From Diphasiastrum complanatum (taxonomy: Eukaryota > Streptophyta > Lycopodiopsida > Lycopodiales > Lycopodiaceae): a DNA stretch of 64,000 bases. The translations under genes and the position numbers were made by a program. Shown in pieces: positions 10,840 to 47,414 of this stretch; the first letter of the stretch is position 1, and the number at the start of each line of letters is the position of its first letter. Below the pieces are notes generated by a model. The model had not been told where the DNA came from, ran no database searches, and saw only the letters and a list, made by a program, of their open reading frames with translations. The stretch is from contig CM055111.1 of assembly GCA_029204225.1 (NCBI GenBank), positions 27,251,540-27,315,539 on the forward strand, written 5' to 3'.

Positions 10840-12787
10840 ATATCTCATGTAACTTCATGTCCGTCAACCCAATAAGCCTAGGATACATTAATTGGCTTGT
10901 ATGAGACATGATGTATTTTCAAGACTCTTAAAAAAGGAAAATTCTTCTTCCTTAGAATGTCAGAAGCTTTTTGTTAAAAATGCAAATACTAGCTTGATTA
11001 AAACCATATATATGTACCTTAGTTGCCCATTCCGGAACATAACGCATTCTGTTCCGAAAGTTTACCAATTTTTTTTTTTAAAATACGTTCTGTTTTAACA
11101 AAGGAATCAAAGTATTAAGGAACAAAAGCGCGATTCTTGGATTAACATGAGCTTAAGAACGTGGCTCAAACATATTTTTTTGGCTATAAATAGCTCTCGA
11201 TCAGCAGTCAGACAAGATATGCATTATCTAGCGTCAGACAAGACATGGACATCGAGATAGAGGGTGAGTTTCAAATATAGCATTTTTAGTGCATAACCGA
11301 GATATGGAACACAATGTAGAAAAAAAGGGCCAATCATCTAAATATGTGCATGCAGCACAATGCAATGACAAACTAGCACATTAGCCACAGAAAGCCACGC
11401 AAAATATACGCCAGTAACTTCTTCAATTTTGTTTTTGTTTGAATTAAAGTTACGATATTCTTGTTGTTTCAGTGGAGCCAGATTTTTGTAGTGTGGATCC
11501 CGTTGTATTGTCCGTGGTGTTGGACTTGGTCGTAGAGGTGCCAATAGTATCTTTAGTACCATACTCAATCTCCGAAGTAAGTTCTAGGACCTCGGTACCA
11601 TTCTTTGTGGAGGTAGCAGTATATCTAGCGTCCCTCACTGTATTACCAAGAAGAAAGAAGATCACGACCAGTTTAACACTTGTTTTTTTTTAATTTTTAA
11701 GAAATCGTTCCAACCGAGTACGTTCTAGAACGTACTGTATGGAACGTACAGTACAATCTGACCAAAAGAGACAAAACGAGTTTCTAAGCTTTATACATAG
11801 GGATTTTTCATGAGTAGATAATTTCATTTGGCAAGTTTCTATAAGTTGGGATTCCTACTAGAATCTAGAAATTTTGAAGCTGTGCAATTTGATTGGATGC
11901 TTCTAAATTAGGGGTAGACTCTAGGAGTAAGTTAAGGACTGATCACTTGGCCCTTCACATGTGTTGAATCAACTCAAACCAGTAAGAGCTTCATCACTCT
12001 TTGTGTATGCTCTTTTTTGGAGCTCATTCTACACATTGGAAATTGAAGAGTTGAAGATTATGGTGATTTTGCATACAAGCTTGTGTAGATCTCTCTTTTG
12101 CATTCAATCTTTTGGATTCAATCTATTAATTAGCATTGTAGTTTTCTCTCAGCTCTGTGCATACAATACTCTTTCAATATTATCCCTCTTGTCGATTGAT
12201 TATATCCAATGAAGGTCCAAAAGTGTTAGCCGAATTTTTGTACAAAAAAAATTGGGCTATTTTTGGAAGCATTTTGATACTATATAGACAAGTGACATGT
12301 AAAATTGTGTCATTTTGATGCAAAAATAACATAAAATGCCAATAGGTAAGGGTTCCAGCCCTCTCAAAATGGGGCTAGAGAATATCGACCTTAGAATTGG
12401 CCCTTCATGGTTTAGGATGGCCTTAAAAATGGCCCATGACAATATTTTACCATTCCGGCTAAAAGCCAGTATTTACCATGTACTAACATTTCAGATAATA
12501 ATGAAAAACCCAGTAACAACATTTTTAGAATCACCACTCAGTTCGGGAAAGGGAGGACTTAGTTACCAGAAACCGCAACATCAAGCACTTGTTAGAAATT
12601 TGACGAATACTAGAAATACAATGGCAAGGCCACAAAATGGAAAAGCCACAAAAAAAGTCAGTTTGGATCTTATCAAACCTTTTCTGCTTGGGCTTACACT
12701 TCAACATCTTCAATTTTATCCTATCCATTACTAAAAACCACCCAAGTTTGGAAGGATGTATACGATCTACTTGGAAAGAAAAATAGA
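10840..12787. other. Unassigned stretch with a perfect palindrome
   Basis: No gene was recognised; the short open frames on both strands show no known family. It contains an 18-bp perfect palindrome GTACGTTCTAGAACGTAC at 11718-11735, a TATAAATAG at about 11186, and a repeated GTCAGACAAGA near 11207 and 11232. The 11.9-12.2 kb wording weakly resembles copia LTR ends, perhaps the lost 5' side of the RNase H piece at 12788. Confidence 0.4.
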
Positions 12788-13474
12788 ATGCTTATAGGCT
12801 CCTTAATTTATTTGACTATAACTAGACTTCATCTTACTTATAATGTTGGAAAGCTAAGCCAATATATGCAATATCCTCTTGTGTCACATTGGAAGATGGC
12901 CAAAAGAGCCCTAAGGTATATCTCATCTACTAGGAATCTTGGCGTACTCTACAAAGGTACTAATCTTGGCTTAAGAGCCTATAGTGACTCGGATTTTGTA
13001 GGTGACAAAGTGGATCAAAATTCTACTAGTGCATTTGCTACATTCATGTGTGATGGAGTAGTATCATGGCTTTCAAAGAAGCAAGATACTATTTCATTGT
13101 CTTCAACCGAATTCGAGTATAAGGCCTTGACATCAACATTCAAGGAGGTCTTATGGCTCAAAATACTATTGGTGGAGGTTCATGCTATGGAGGTCGAGGA
13201 GGTACCTATGACCTATTGTGATAGCCAATCAACCCAATCGCTTGCAACCAATCCTATTTTTCATGCAAGGAGCAAGCATATCAAGATTGCTCATCATTTT
13301 GTACGTGAGAAGGTGCAAGCCAAAGAGATCAAACTCCAACATGTGTCTTCATCGAGTTTCTTGGCTGATTTGTTTACTAAATCCTCGCCTAAGGATTTAT
13401 TTTTTATGCTAAAATCATTACTTGGAGTAATTGACAAGTGCATCATAGTTTCCAAAGCTAGATTTGAGGAGGAG
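12788..13474 (+). pseudogene. Ty1/copia RT-connection and RNase H fragment
   Basis: An uninterrupted frame: the RT tail (LIGSLIYLTITRLHLTYNVG, HWKMAKRALRYISS), then a full RNase H with YSDSDFVGD, SLSSTEFEYKA, YCDSQST, FHARSKHIKI and LADLFTK. The catalytic D/E/D positions are kept. The frame runs on into the LTR and stops at 13508. A GAGGAGGAG purine tract (13466-13474) precedes the LTR start. RT and everything upstream are missing. Confidence 0.85.
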
Positions 13475-13575
13475 TGTGAAAATTTGCCAAAATTGACAAA
13501 TCTAGCTTAATAAGCCATGTAAATATGTGAAGTCGAAGATCTTAGTCAAAATGGTTCAAACCCCATTAGTACCAA
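13475..13575 (+). repeat. Truncated LTR start
   Basis: TGTGAAAATTTGCC directly after the purine tract, followed by AAATCTAGCTTAATAAGCC. It resembles LTR starts at 41762 and 51062. It breaks off near 13575, where the minus-strand gag element begins. Confidence 0.6.
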
Positions 13576-13587
13576 CGGAGAAAAAAC

Positions 13588-14564
13588 CTATGAATTTATA
13601 AAAAGATGTTGGTCAATGAGTTGAAATGACTGAAAAACAGACAAACTATTATTGTTCTCTTGTTTGCTTCGAGCTGATTTGTTTCTTGGGTTCTGGCGAC
13701 AGTCCATGGCTACATGACCCTTCTTGTGACAATCGATACACTCGATTTTCAGATTTAGCCAACACGAATTAACAGTATGTCCTCCGCGTTTGCATCTCAT
13801 GCATGTCTTCTTGTCTCCACTCTGCTGTTTCGACCTTCCTTTGTTCTTCCATTTGCCTTTGCTGGTCCCTTCTGCTTACTGATCACGATCCTACTTTCGA
13901 TCTGATTCCCTCTTAGGCTTGAATTGTTTCTTTGTCTTTTCCTTGTTGTTGTAGAGAGCTTGGTCAGAAGCATCATTGTGATCAAGGTGCTCTCGAGCTT
14001 CGATTTCTTCTCGAATCTCGACAATTGCCTTTTCAAGTGTCATTGTAGGATCCTTTGCTAGCAGCGTTCTGGTTGTCTGGAAGGATCTTGGTAAGGCTCT
14101 CAATAGATAAGTGAGCTGCTTCTTTGTTGACACTACATTTTTTGCTCCAAAATTGTGTAGTGAAAGATCCTTCATCTTCCTAATAAAGGAAGTGAGGTCT
14201 TTGCCATCCCACTACAGGTTTGTCAGCTGATCCTCAAGCATCCTTATTTGACTGCGTGATTTCGTTTGAAATCTTGTGAGTAGAGTATCCCACATCTCTT
14301 TTGCTTTAGAGGGTGTAGCCATGACAAAAGTCAGGCTATCCTCGATGGATGATGATAACAAGGATACTACCTTGTCATTCTTCTCCCTCCATTCGCGTAG
14401 CTCCTTGCCTGTTGTTGTAGGCATCTCCTTAGTGCCATCTACCTAGGGGAATAATCCTTCTCCCTTCAGTATTAGCAAGGTCTTAACCTTCCATGCTGGG
14501 AAGTTAGATCCTGATGAATTTAGGACTATACAGATCTTGGATTGTATGCTACTTATTGAAGCCA
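13588..14564 (-). pseudogene. Ty1/copia Gag with two CCHC knuckles
   Basis: Minus-strand Gag beginning at ATG 14564 (MASISS) and reading NFPAWKVKTLLILKGEGLFP, an UBN2-type Gag. It continues through MWDTLLTRFQTKS, KQLTYLLRALPRSF and ALEKAIVEIREEIEA-like helical text, then a basic stretch. Two zinc knuckles follow, CMRCKRGGHTVNSC and CIDCHKKGHVAMDC (both C-x2-C-x4-H-x4-C). Stops at about 14443 and 14210 and a shift near 13890 break the frame. No protease or integrase follows; the copy ends near 13588, next to the truncated LTR. Confidence 0.85.
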
Positions 14565-14666
14565 TTGCTTTTGAATTTGTGTTCTCATTTGTTAATGATT
14601 TTTTGTTTGAATTCTTAACCTTTTGGATCTGATAGCTTTTCGGCTATGTCAGACTATGACAGAGTG

Positions 14667-14678
14667 GCTCTGATACCA
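14667..14678 (-). promoter_or_regulatory. Primer binding site of the minus-strand copia
   Basis: Minus strand reads TGGTATCAGAGC, about 100 bp upstream of the Gag ATG at 14564 and one base from a candidate LTR end. Confidence 0.85.
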
Positions 14679-14679
14679 C

Positions 14680-15813
14680 TGATGAAAAAATGCAAGCTTA
14701 AAATTCCAGTAAAATTCTGGTAACGAACTGATAGGAGTCTCTTGAACGATTCACGAACATTTCGCGAAATTGTTTTGATCACAAATAATTTTTGCTCGAG
14801 AAGAATTCGCGATCCAATCAAGCCTTGTAACGAAATGAAACGAAATGAAATTGGACGAAAGAGAAGAATTTGCGAAAAAGATCAATCAGGCTCTGTAACG
14901 AAACGAAACGAAACGAAACAAAACGAAACTAGACAAAACGAAACGAAGCGAAACTTGAATGAGCTCTGAAATTGATTTATGCTAAAAGCCAAGTGACCGC
15001 GAAGTGAAACACGAGGCAAAAACATTCGCGAACAAAATCAGTTCGTGTGGAATTCATATATGATTGTTGGTCACTGTCGGCTATATCATTTCTACAATCC
15101 TCCAAAATGTAGACGTACACTGTTGATCTACATTATAGATTATTATAGCATTCAATACAATCAAACAATATGCGGAATTGAATAAACAAGTGAATCAGAT
15201 ACACGAATAGTAGCAGACAAATATTCATTCAAGATTATACAATCATCTAGAATAATATGCACATGACAGCTACAATATTATCTATTGATCTTCTGATTTC
15301 AAGCACTGTGTGACAGATCCACACAGTGCATTGGCATGAGAGAAGTACAATTCTCTCACGAATAGTGTCTCGCTTACTAGCGGACTTCTGGATATGCTGA
15401 TCCTCTTACAAATTGTCTTGCTCACAGGTGGACATATATTCTACCTTTTTTTTCTATGCATCAAGTAGAAAGTATATAGTTCGCGAACTTTTTCGTGTCG
15501 TGTCGTGTAACTTTTGACATCAGAAAGATTAAACATCTACAACTAATCTTGGATTACAAGAGTGGTAGATTAGCCACGTTCTAGAGTACTTCTGCTGATG
15601 TCATGATATGTGATCAAATACTTGTACCCCATGGTACTTGGCTGATTTTGTTGGTCCTTTGTGGAGCACAAATGATTTTGTGTCACGAAACAATTTCGTG
15701 TTGTGTGTCGCAAAATTGTTTGCGAACAATTTTGTTTTGTGTGCCTCTTCTGTCAAAATCAGGATGGAAAGCTAACAAATCTTTGGCAATAAAAACATTT
15801 TGTTTCTTCATCT
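14680..15813 (-). repeat. Probable 5' LTR of the minus-strand copia
   Basis: It lies just beyond the PBS. The plus strand opens TGATGAAAAAATGC and the far side reads ACATTTTGTTTCTTCATC, an imperfect inverted match. It carries several CGCGAA words and a run of CGAAA/CGAAAC units (about 14828-14955). The outer boundary is tentative because no second LTR was found. Confidence 0.5.
14828..14955. repeat. Imperfect (AACGA)n pentamer repeat
   Basis: Repeated AACGA/ACGAA units in two clusters (about 14828-14850 and 14895-14955), within the probable LTR. The NETKQ-like open frame across it is a by-product of the repeat. Confidence 0.75.
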
Positions 15814-15832
15814 TCTAACTTGTCAAGAAATT

Positions 15833-16010
15833 GAAGTCGATGTTGTAGACTTTTTACCAAGGAGAGTCTATCTGAGCTTCAATTCGATATTTGGGAACTT
15901 CGAATTCTATCGATAAGATTAGATACATACCATAAACCAAATAGAATGGTGTCCCCTTCGTCGTAATTTTCTCTATGCTATGATAGGCCCACCAAACAGA
16001 GCGTAATTTC
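15833..16010 (-). pseudogene. Ty3/gypsy integrase C-terminal fragment
   Basis: Minus strand reads VWWAYHSIEKITTKGTPFYL then VYGMYLILSIEFEVP, the gypsy block usually seen as LWAYRT...TPF.LVYG.EAVLP. It is about 60 residues ending in a stop. With the Gag piece at 16.1-17.2 kb it may derive from one internally deleted gypsy element. Confidence 0.8.
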
Positions 16011-16114
16011 TTATCTTTGTCCCGACGAATGCATTGTAGTGATCTTATTTAAGATTTTGCAAGTACATCGTTTGCTCCTCTCTCCAAGCGTATTATACTC
16101 CACATAAGCTACTG

Positions 16115-17163
16115 GACTATGTGGACAATCAATATGAGTATGTCCTGAGAAATTGCATCTAGTACACCATAGACTTGGATTTGTTTTAAGTAACTTCTTT
16201 CACTTCTCCTTCACTTTCGAGATCTATACTTGAATATCATGCATTTTAGAAGGCAAATTTGCAATTTTCTTTTTCATATAATTGTCATATTTTTGTAGAG
16301 GCTTGATTTTTTTAGATTTCTTTTTTATTTTATCTCTTTTAATAATTCGTCTATCTTCTGTGTATCGGAGCTCGAAGAATAAGAGTCAGAACTTGAGTCA
16401 GAGTCGGAAGATGACTTATTGTCTCTAGTCGAAGAGTCAGTATTCTTTGAACTCTTCTTCTTCGGCTTTGGTATAACTCTTCTCTTCCTTGCTATTGTCG
16501 ATATTTCAAAATTTTTAGCAGATTCTATGACATTGGACAATGAGTCCATCCGACCTTGGCGACAATATTGGTCCATCTTAGAAGGTAGTCCTGCCAAGTA
16601 CCACTCGATTTGCATGGTACTAGATATTTAAGATTTCGTACTTTTCGAGTATATCTGCATAGAGATTATGTATCTTTCTTTCGCATAGAATTTAGACCCA
16701 TGTTGAATATCCGATTTCTCGAAATTGCTTAAGGAACGTCTCCTTAAGTTGATCCCAAGTTGTGATCGCAACTCTGTCCATCTGACTACACCAAATTCTC
16801 GTCTGCTTCGGCAACAATCTAGAGAATATTTGTAATTGTCCACAACTGTTCCTTCATTATGGGAAACAACAATAGTTTGAATTGTGACATAAAACTGTCA
16901 GCATCATCCAACAACGTGCCTTTGAAATAATCATATTTGATCTTGGAAATAGGAGTGAATCTCGGTAAAGGAAGAGCTTCCATATCTGGTACAAGAATAT
17001 CTAGAACAATTGTATCGAGAACAACTACATCAAGAGATCTATCAGGATTATCAACAAGATTGTTGAAATTTTTTTCAACTTCTTGATAAGAATTGAAAGA
17101 TGATTTGCCACTCTGAATTGCTTCTTGAAGGTTTTTGAAAAAATCATCTTGGATAACTATCAA
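16115..17163 (-). pseudogene. Ty3/gypsy Gag remnant
   Basis: Minus strand, in three pieces: GTLLDDADSFMSQFKLL, then SRLLPKQTRIW and TWDQLKETFLKQF (retrotransposon Gag core), a linker, then WYLAGLPSKMDQYCRQGRMD and a basic/Ser-rich tail (16325-16615). A CCHC knuckle CTRCNFSGHTHIDC is at about 16115-16170. Several stops and at least one shift are present. Relative order (Gag upstream, integrase downstream on the same strand) fits gypsy. Confidence 0.75.
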
Positions 17164-19084
<1,921 letters not shown>

Positions 19085-19345
19085 TTTTTACCCCAATGAT
19101 CGAAAAATAAAAAATATTTATATTTTTAATCTCGTCGAAAAATGGCAATTTCAACTCCCGGTGGAAAAATATTTTTTTCTCGGTGGGAACTTAAAAATCC
19201 CTAAAGTACATTGTGCTAACAACGACGCTCGGTTTTCCGGTAGAAAACAATAGTTTTTCGACACCCATCGAGAAAACAATACTTCCCACCGAGAATTTTT
19301 CAATTTCTCAGTGCACCAACCGATGTATTTCTGTCAATGTGAATT
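19085..19345 (-). mobile_element. Possible CACTA-type transposon end
   Basis: Repeated subterminal words CCGGTGGAAAA, CTCGGTGGGAA, CCCACCGAGAA and TTTTCGAC lie in both orientations, ending at GTATTTCTGTCAATGTG. Minus strand therefore begins CACATTGACAGAAATAC, reminiscent of CACTA terminal sequences with dense subterminal repeats. No transposase or opposite end was found. Confidence 0.35.
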
Positions 19346-19436
19346 AGATAAATCACAACCTCTACATAGTTGGCATTCTATATGGATTTCAGATGAAAGA
19401 TTATCTAAACAATGGATACACATTTGAATAGGAATC

Positions 19437-19480
19437 TGGCTGAATCACCTAGCACGCCGGTGTGCCAAGTGATTCAGCCA
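19437..19480. repeat. Nested hairpin
   Basis: Perfect 12-bp arms TGGCTGAATCAC / GTGATTCAGCCA enclose an inner GCAC-GCCG-GTGTGC stem. Another AGCACGCCAGCGTGTC hairpin-like word follows at about 19499. Purpose unknown. Confidence 0.7.
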
Positions 19481-21331
19481 TTTTTTTTTCTTTTATTAGC
19501 ACGCCAGCGTGTCATATTTGGAGGCTACTTGTTTTTTTAATTTAAAATTTTTCTTATTTTGAGATTTCATTATGGGATTTTGAACTATGTGTCAAACCAC
19601 ACTTATTAATAAGCATTTAAGTAGTGGCATAAAAAAGGTAGCACACCATGTGTTATCTTTTTATTGACTCATGGTAGAAAAGAAACTTGCAAAACTTGCA
19701 AAAAAATTACTCGCAAAATGCCAAGCCCTGGTTATTGGATGGACACTTGGCATTGAAAGCCTATGTTTACTTCATTCCCATGCATCTTCTACTTGGAGTT
19801 GGGAGTTGCATGGACCATGGTCTATGATATACATAGAGTTCCACCCTCATTTGCACCCTCATAAAGATTGAGGGAGCATGTAGGGCACCACCCTCATCCA
19901 ACGATCTAGAATCAACAATCCATAATCATCATAAAAAACTTCAAGTCTCATAGATCATTGGTGGATGAGGGTAGGATCTTGCCCGCACCCTTTGTCCAGT
20001 TGAGGGAAAAGCTCTTCCAAGATAATGCCAATTTTGGACTCACACTTGGGAAAAGGGTTGTGGCCTCCACTTACCAAAGTCCCAATGTTCTTGGTGAACC
20101 TGGATTTTCGTGACATTATTCCCTAGAAATTTGATTTCTAGTAGAATATTCTTCTTTTCCATTGGTGCATTAGTCAAAATCACAATTATAAAACAATTAA
20201 ATTTTGAAAATTTCACAGAATTTATAAAATTAAAAATCATAATAACTTTAAAAAAAATAAAATAAATATCTCAATATATAGTTTTAGAATTTTTTATATC
20301 GTTTTTACTTTTGAATTTTTTTTTTATTGTGTGTACAAATTTAAGCATATAGAAAATAATCTAATAATTTGTCTTGGTAGCATTGTCATGATTTTAAATA
20401 AAGTACACTTTTTATTTAATGTAGCAACATATATGAAAAACTAGGTCACCATGTTCAAACTTGACACATCATCTGATTCATCAAATTGGTAGGTATTATT
20501 ATACATCTAAAATAAATGTAAAATAGATATAGATGGATACAATGATGTGAAATTGACTCCCTTAATAAAGCACATAGATTGAAGCTATTTGAGACAAAAT
20601 GTCTATGCACATTGTTGAAGTTAACAAATAAAATATGAAAATGATAACTTATAGGGTTGTCTTTTTTATGTTGTGGGTGAAGAATTCAAATCGTCAAAGA
20701 TATTGTATAGTCACTTTTACTCTCATACATCCAACATATCATCAACTTGTGATGATTGCTTGTAAAAGTCCAACAAATACAATCAAGCCAATTGTTAAAA
20801 TTCACATTTTATCGTTTCATTTTTAGATTCGTAGGTTTCTCAAATTTTTAAAATAAGTTCAAAGTATAGAAATCTTGTATGTATTTTATAAGGTTGGTTT
20901 GAAACTTTTTTACGAGCACTGATTACTACTTGAGACTTAAACTTGCTCAAAACTTGGGAACTGATTAATAAACACTTTTTCTTGCTCTCAACTTGGGAAA
21001 CTGTGAAACTCTCCTTGCAAGTCCCATATATTATTTAGTTGGACTTGGATGGTGAGCTCTAGATGGGGATGCCAAATTATTAATAGCCCAGGGAAAAATA
21101 TAGAAGAATCATAGTCACACTCTCATATGCGAGTCAAAATGTATCTAGGTTATGGATGGTGAGAAGCTGTCACACTTTCATATAGTTGTTTTGAAATAGA
21201 TTTGCATTTTTAATCTTGAAAATTAATGCTGGCATAGAGCCATGGCCCACAACGAGATTGGGCTGGGTTTCAGTTTCGAAGTTAGTACCTAATCTACAAA
21301 TATCTAACTTTTGTCCCTTTGACTGCCTTGT
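19481..21331. other. Unassigned AT-rich DNA
   Basis: No gene, transposon domain or RNA gene recognised on either strand. Confidence 0.5.
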
Positions 21332-21630
21332 TTGACATGTGTTATATTTAGTGCAAGAAATGTGAGTTGTATAGCTATTTACTTGGATTTCACGTCATGA
21401 AGTGGGTGTGGTTAGAACCCCACCAGTTGGCCGAGGGCTAGATGCCTCAAGTATTTCCCTAGTATCTTGAATTTCTACTTTGTTCGATATGTGTTATGAT
21501 TAGTCCAAGAAATGTGAGTTGTATAGCCATTTACTTGGAATTCACGTCATGAAGTGGTTAGAAGCCCACCAGTTGCCCTAGGGCCAGTCAAGATGCCTCA
21601 GGTATTTCCCTAGTGTCTTGACTTGCTCTA
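21332..21630. repeat. Tandem duplication, ~150-bp unit
   Basis: Two head-to-tail copies with a period of about 152 bp. Both contain AAGAAATGTGAGTTGTATAG, then TTTACTTGGA.TTCACGTCAT, CCACCAGTTG and GTATTTCCCTAGT. They differ by scattered substitutions and small indels. Confidence 0.85.
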
Positions 21631-21639
21631 GGTTGGCAA

Positions 21640-23147
21640 CTTTCAATGCGACCTAGGATGTCGTATAGGGGCAACTCCCACTTCTGTGAAATGGGGGAGA
21701 GGCTTTTTGAAGTGGCTCCACCAATCAAGGTGGAGTATTTGGGCCTTTTGCACTTAGTCCCCACTCCAATGGAAACAACCCTAAAGATTTGTTATGGTGG
21801 ACCGTTGTGCGTCCCATTGGAGCAACGTATTCCACACTGCCATTGCTTTCGCAATGCTGGGGCCCTTCCATCCAATGATGGAAAGGCAAGCAAAGATGGG
21901 GAAGGAGAGAGGGTGGTAGTGGAGCACCCACCGCCACCCTTGGATGGTGTTTGCACCGTCGCTGGCATGTCGGTGATGGTGCGAAATACGATATCCCCGT
22001 CCCATTATCCTTTCCTAATTGCATTGATTGACTTTGTCCTTCTCACTACTATATGTGAATGCTTGCTACTCCAAGACACAAAGAAAAAAATAATGTTCTA
22101 ACACGCTTTTTTGAACCTTTGACTCATCTTATTGGCTGCAATTATCACTTAGCACAGAGTGAATTAAATGCTCAACATGAACTTACCACATTTGCACACT
22201 TGGGTGTTGATTCTTATAAGCTATGTAACCTAGTACCAAGACAACAAGGCCTTGTTTGTTGTAACTTGACTTGGAATCTGCGATTTAACATGTTGGAATT
22301 TGTTTTTGACACAAACATTTATTCTTGTTGTTTTATGGACACTTGCATGGAATATTTTTGTTGTGACTTGTAGTAGTGTGGACGGCACATACACATATGA
22401 TCTTGTGTTTAGTGCTTGCGGAATTTTTTTTTTGTACATCCCACAAAGCCTATTAAATTTCTATCTCATAGGCTTTTTAGCAACTCATGGCTTAAAAGCC
22501 TATTGGTTTTATACTTATAAGGCTCAAATGAAAAAAATGTTCTCTTGAGAAGGTTCAAATTTTTATACCCTTTTTCATGTAGATTCCAACTTTAGGTGAT
22601 GCCATTATCAATATTAAAATGTGTAATTTGTTCAATTTAAACTATATTGAAATTTAACAGCAAAGTGACACTACTTATAAGGTCTTTATGGTTTAACAAG
22701 AAACTTAGAATGGCTTGCTCCTTGCTAGAACTTCATTATGGACCAAGCAAAAGATGTACTAGCCCTAGAACCAAACTAATGATTTTGTAAATCTTAAGCT
22801 ACAAACATTTTAACTATTGATTTTTATGAAAATAAAAACCTGAAGTTTTGTATTTGATAGGCTTACTACCTATAAGGGGCTCAAACATGTAGGCTGTGAA
22901 AACCTACAAAATATTCCTCCGTTGGTGAATTGAAAATGATGTATGCTTTCTTCGATGGGATTATAAGTTTTTGGTAAGCCTTATGTCGTGTTATGCAAGG
23001 AAGCTATGACATATTAGTTGCAAAAACCTAAGAAACATTTCTCCTTAGGTGAATTAAAAATTTTGTATGCTTTTCTCATGGATTATAGGTTGGCCAAGCC
23101 CTTCAAGTTGTTTAGGAAAAAATAGGACTCTATTCCTTGCCAATTCT
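21640..23147. other. Unassigned upstream region of the HGSNAT-like gene
   Basis: A higher-GC patch (21646-22101) opens a 151-codon plus-strand frame and overlapping minus-strand frames, but none resembles a known protein. The remainder is AT-rich. It may hold distal regulatory DNA of the gene starting at 23.15 kb. Confidence 0.4.
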
Positions 23148-23155
23148 TATATAAA
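23148..23155 (+). promoter_or_regulatory. Candidate TATA box of the HGSNAT-like gene
   Basis: TATATAAA, 101 bp before the first ATG. Spacing suits a transcription start near 23180 and a 5' UTR of about 75 bases. Confidence 0.55.
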
Positions 23156-23255
23156 TGGATATCCTCACTCATGAGCCTAGTGAATGTGCTTGATCACTTC
23201 GTACTGCAGGGAGTCTAGAAATTGGGAGATCTCGTCTTAAGCATTTCTCTGATTG

Positions 23256-45665
<22,410 letters not shown>

Positions 45666-45785
45666 GCAATTTGTTATATTTCAAATTGTATTGAATTATG
45701 CATGTAAGTCTTCTTTGGGCTAAAAAAAGATCTATGGACCTTTTTCAAAAAAGATGGACCTTTCTTTATGCTCTTAGATGATATC

Positions 45786-45791
45786 AATAAA
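45786..45791 (+). terminator. Candidate poly(A) signal
   Basis: AATAAA 121 bp after the stop codon; the first such hexamer downstream. Confidence 0.5.
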
Positions 45792-47100
45792 AGATAACTA
45801 GATGTTTTTGACCTAACAAATTCTTAAGTTCAATTAAAAAATAGGTTTTTTGGACATTTTTGCATTGCACATCATTGACCACTTGGATGTCATCCACTCT
45901 TCTAGTGAATGATAAATATGACAATTGTTGAGCCTCATTTGCTCAATTCACATCAAGATAATCGATGTGTTTCTATAAGGATTTGTGTTCATTTATGTTG
46001 ATGTTCAAATGCTAATTGATGGGTATTGTATTTGGATTTGCATCTCGTGTATCATCAACAAGAGTGTTTATATGTTCAAAAGATTTCTAGCTCAATTATA
46101 TTAATTTCGCTTGAATATGAATCAATGGATCCATTTCAAATGCACAATTATTAATGTGACTTTGATTAAGTTTGATCAAAGCAACTAAGTCTCAAACCCA
46201 TAGTCAATGTGATAATAACTGAATTTGATTAGAGCAATCAAGTACAAATACAGATTTTTTTTGTTTTTATTATTTAGAATAATTTCTTACTCTATTTTTT
46301 CTTAGCATTGTAAATTTGTATATTTAGTTGTTGCAAGTGTACACACACACACACACACACACAATGTGAGAATAAGATACCTTTGATCACATTATGGTTA
46401 AAAGTTTCATTATTTTTCATCTCAGATTGTCAATCATATATAAATTACTTTATTGAGTTTGATCCATTTAGTTGTATTTTTCATTATGTTTGTGATAATA
46501 TTGTTGTTACCATTTTTTGGATGCATAGATGATTGTAATGCAAAGATTTTGATCCACCTTGCATCAAAGTCAAATCAAAATTTATGAGGCTATCATCAAT
46601 TTTCTAGTTTGATATTTATTGAAGTTCAAATAAGATTTTGACAACAACATTTTGATCTGAAAATTTTGAATGTTTTAGTATAAAACTAGACTTTATCTTT
46701 TAAATAGCATGAGTTCCATTGTACAATCACTTGAGTCAAGGAAAATATTGAGCTCATCATGTAGAATTATCAATGGCCTTATTCAATTGTGTCTGGTTCA
46801 TTTCAGTTATGTCTCTTGCTCAAGGAAAAAATATCTTGAGCTATAATATAGCTTTTTTCTCTTAGGCTTTCTTTCTATAAACCCTACGAGAGTTACTTTC
46901 CAGTAATTTCTAAAAAATCCAAATTTTTTAACTGCAAAATTGTGAAAGAACCTTCGCACAGCCAACCCTCGCACGAGTAACTTTTGTAGACCATATCAGT
47001 AGTTAGATCTGCACCAGATCCAGCTATTGTGAAAAAATCAGGCCAATCTAGGCAAGGATCAAGAAGTTATCAAGGAAAAATCACCGTAAGAGGCCTAAAA
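45792..47100. other. Intergenic DNA after the HGSNAT-like gene
   Basis: AT-rich with a short (CA)n tract at about 46338-46363. No gene or transposon domain recognised. Confidence 0.5.
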
Positions 47101-47403
47101 TCACACTATCGTCTCTGAATGGAAGACGAGATTCTGGGACAGATAGGTTGCACTCTGGAAGTCCGTCATAATCCTACTTGGCCCCTCTTGTGGTATCTCG
47201 ATTGCCTCCAACATCATTTGTAGCCACACTACCTCAATCACCACTTTCGAGGCTGCGACATACTCAGCCTCGCAAGAGGATTGGGCTACCAAGGTTTGAC
47301 TTTTGCATATCCAGCTGATTGCAGCTTTGTACACTATTGTACATCCTCCAGTAATGGACTTGTTGTCATCTTTGCAGCTCGCCCAACTCGCATCACTTGA
47401 CAT
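47101..47403 (-). pseudogene. Ty1/copia RNase H fragment
   Basis: Minus strand: SSDASWASCKDDNKSITGGC, AISWICKSQTLVAQSSCEAE, YVAASKVVIEVVWLQMMLEA, IMTDFQSATYLSQN. The catalytic CEAEY Glu is kept and the last Asp is shifted (TDFQS). It ends abruptly at 47101. Confidence 0.85.
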
Positions 47404-47414
47404 AGCTTGTTAAA

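Noticed and set aside
11338-11693. Overlapping ORFs on both strands
   Set aside because: No family resemblance; both strands open equally, which suggests chance.
14742-14969. NETK-repeat ORF
   Set aside because: Translation of the AACGA pentamer repeat in a probable LTR.
21646-22101. 151-codon ORF in a GC-richer patch
   Set aside because: No recognisable domain, overlapping frames on the other strand of similar length, and no splice or promoter context.
23253-23255. TTG as the start codon of the HGSNAT-like gene
   Set aside because: Plant initiation uses ATG; three ATGs follow immediately from 23256.
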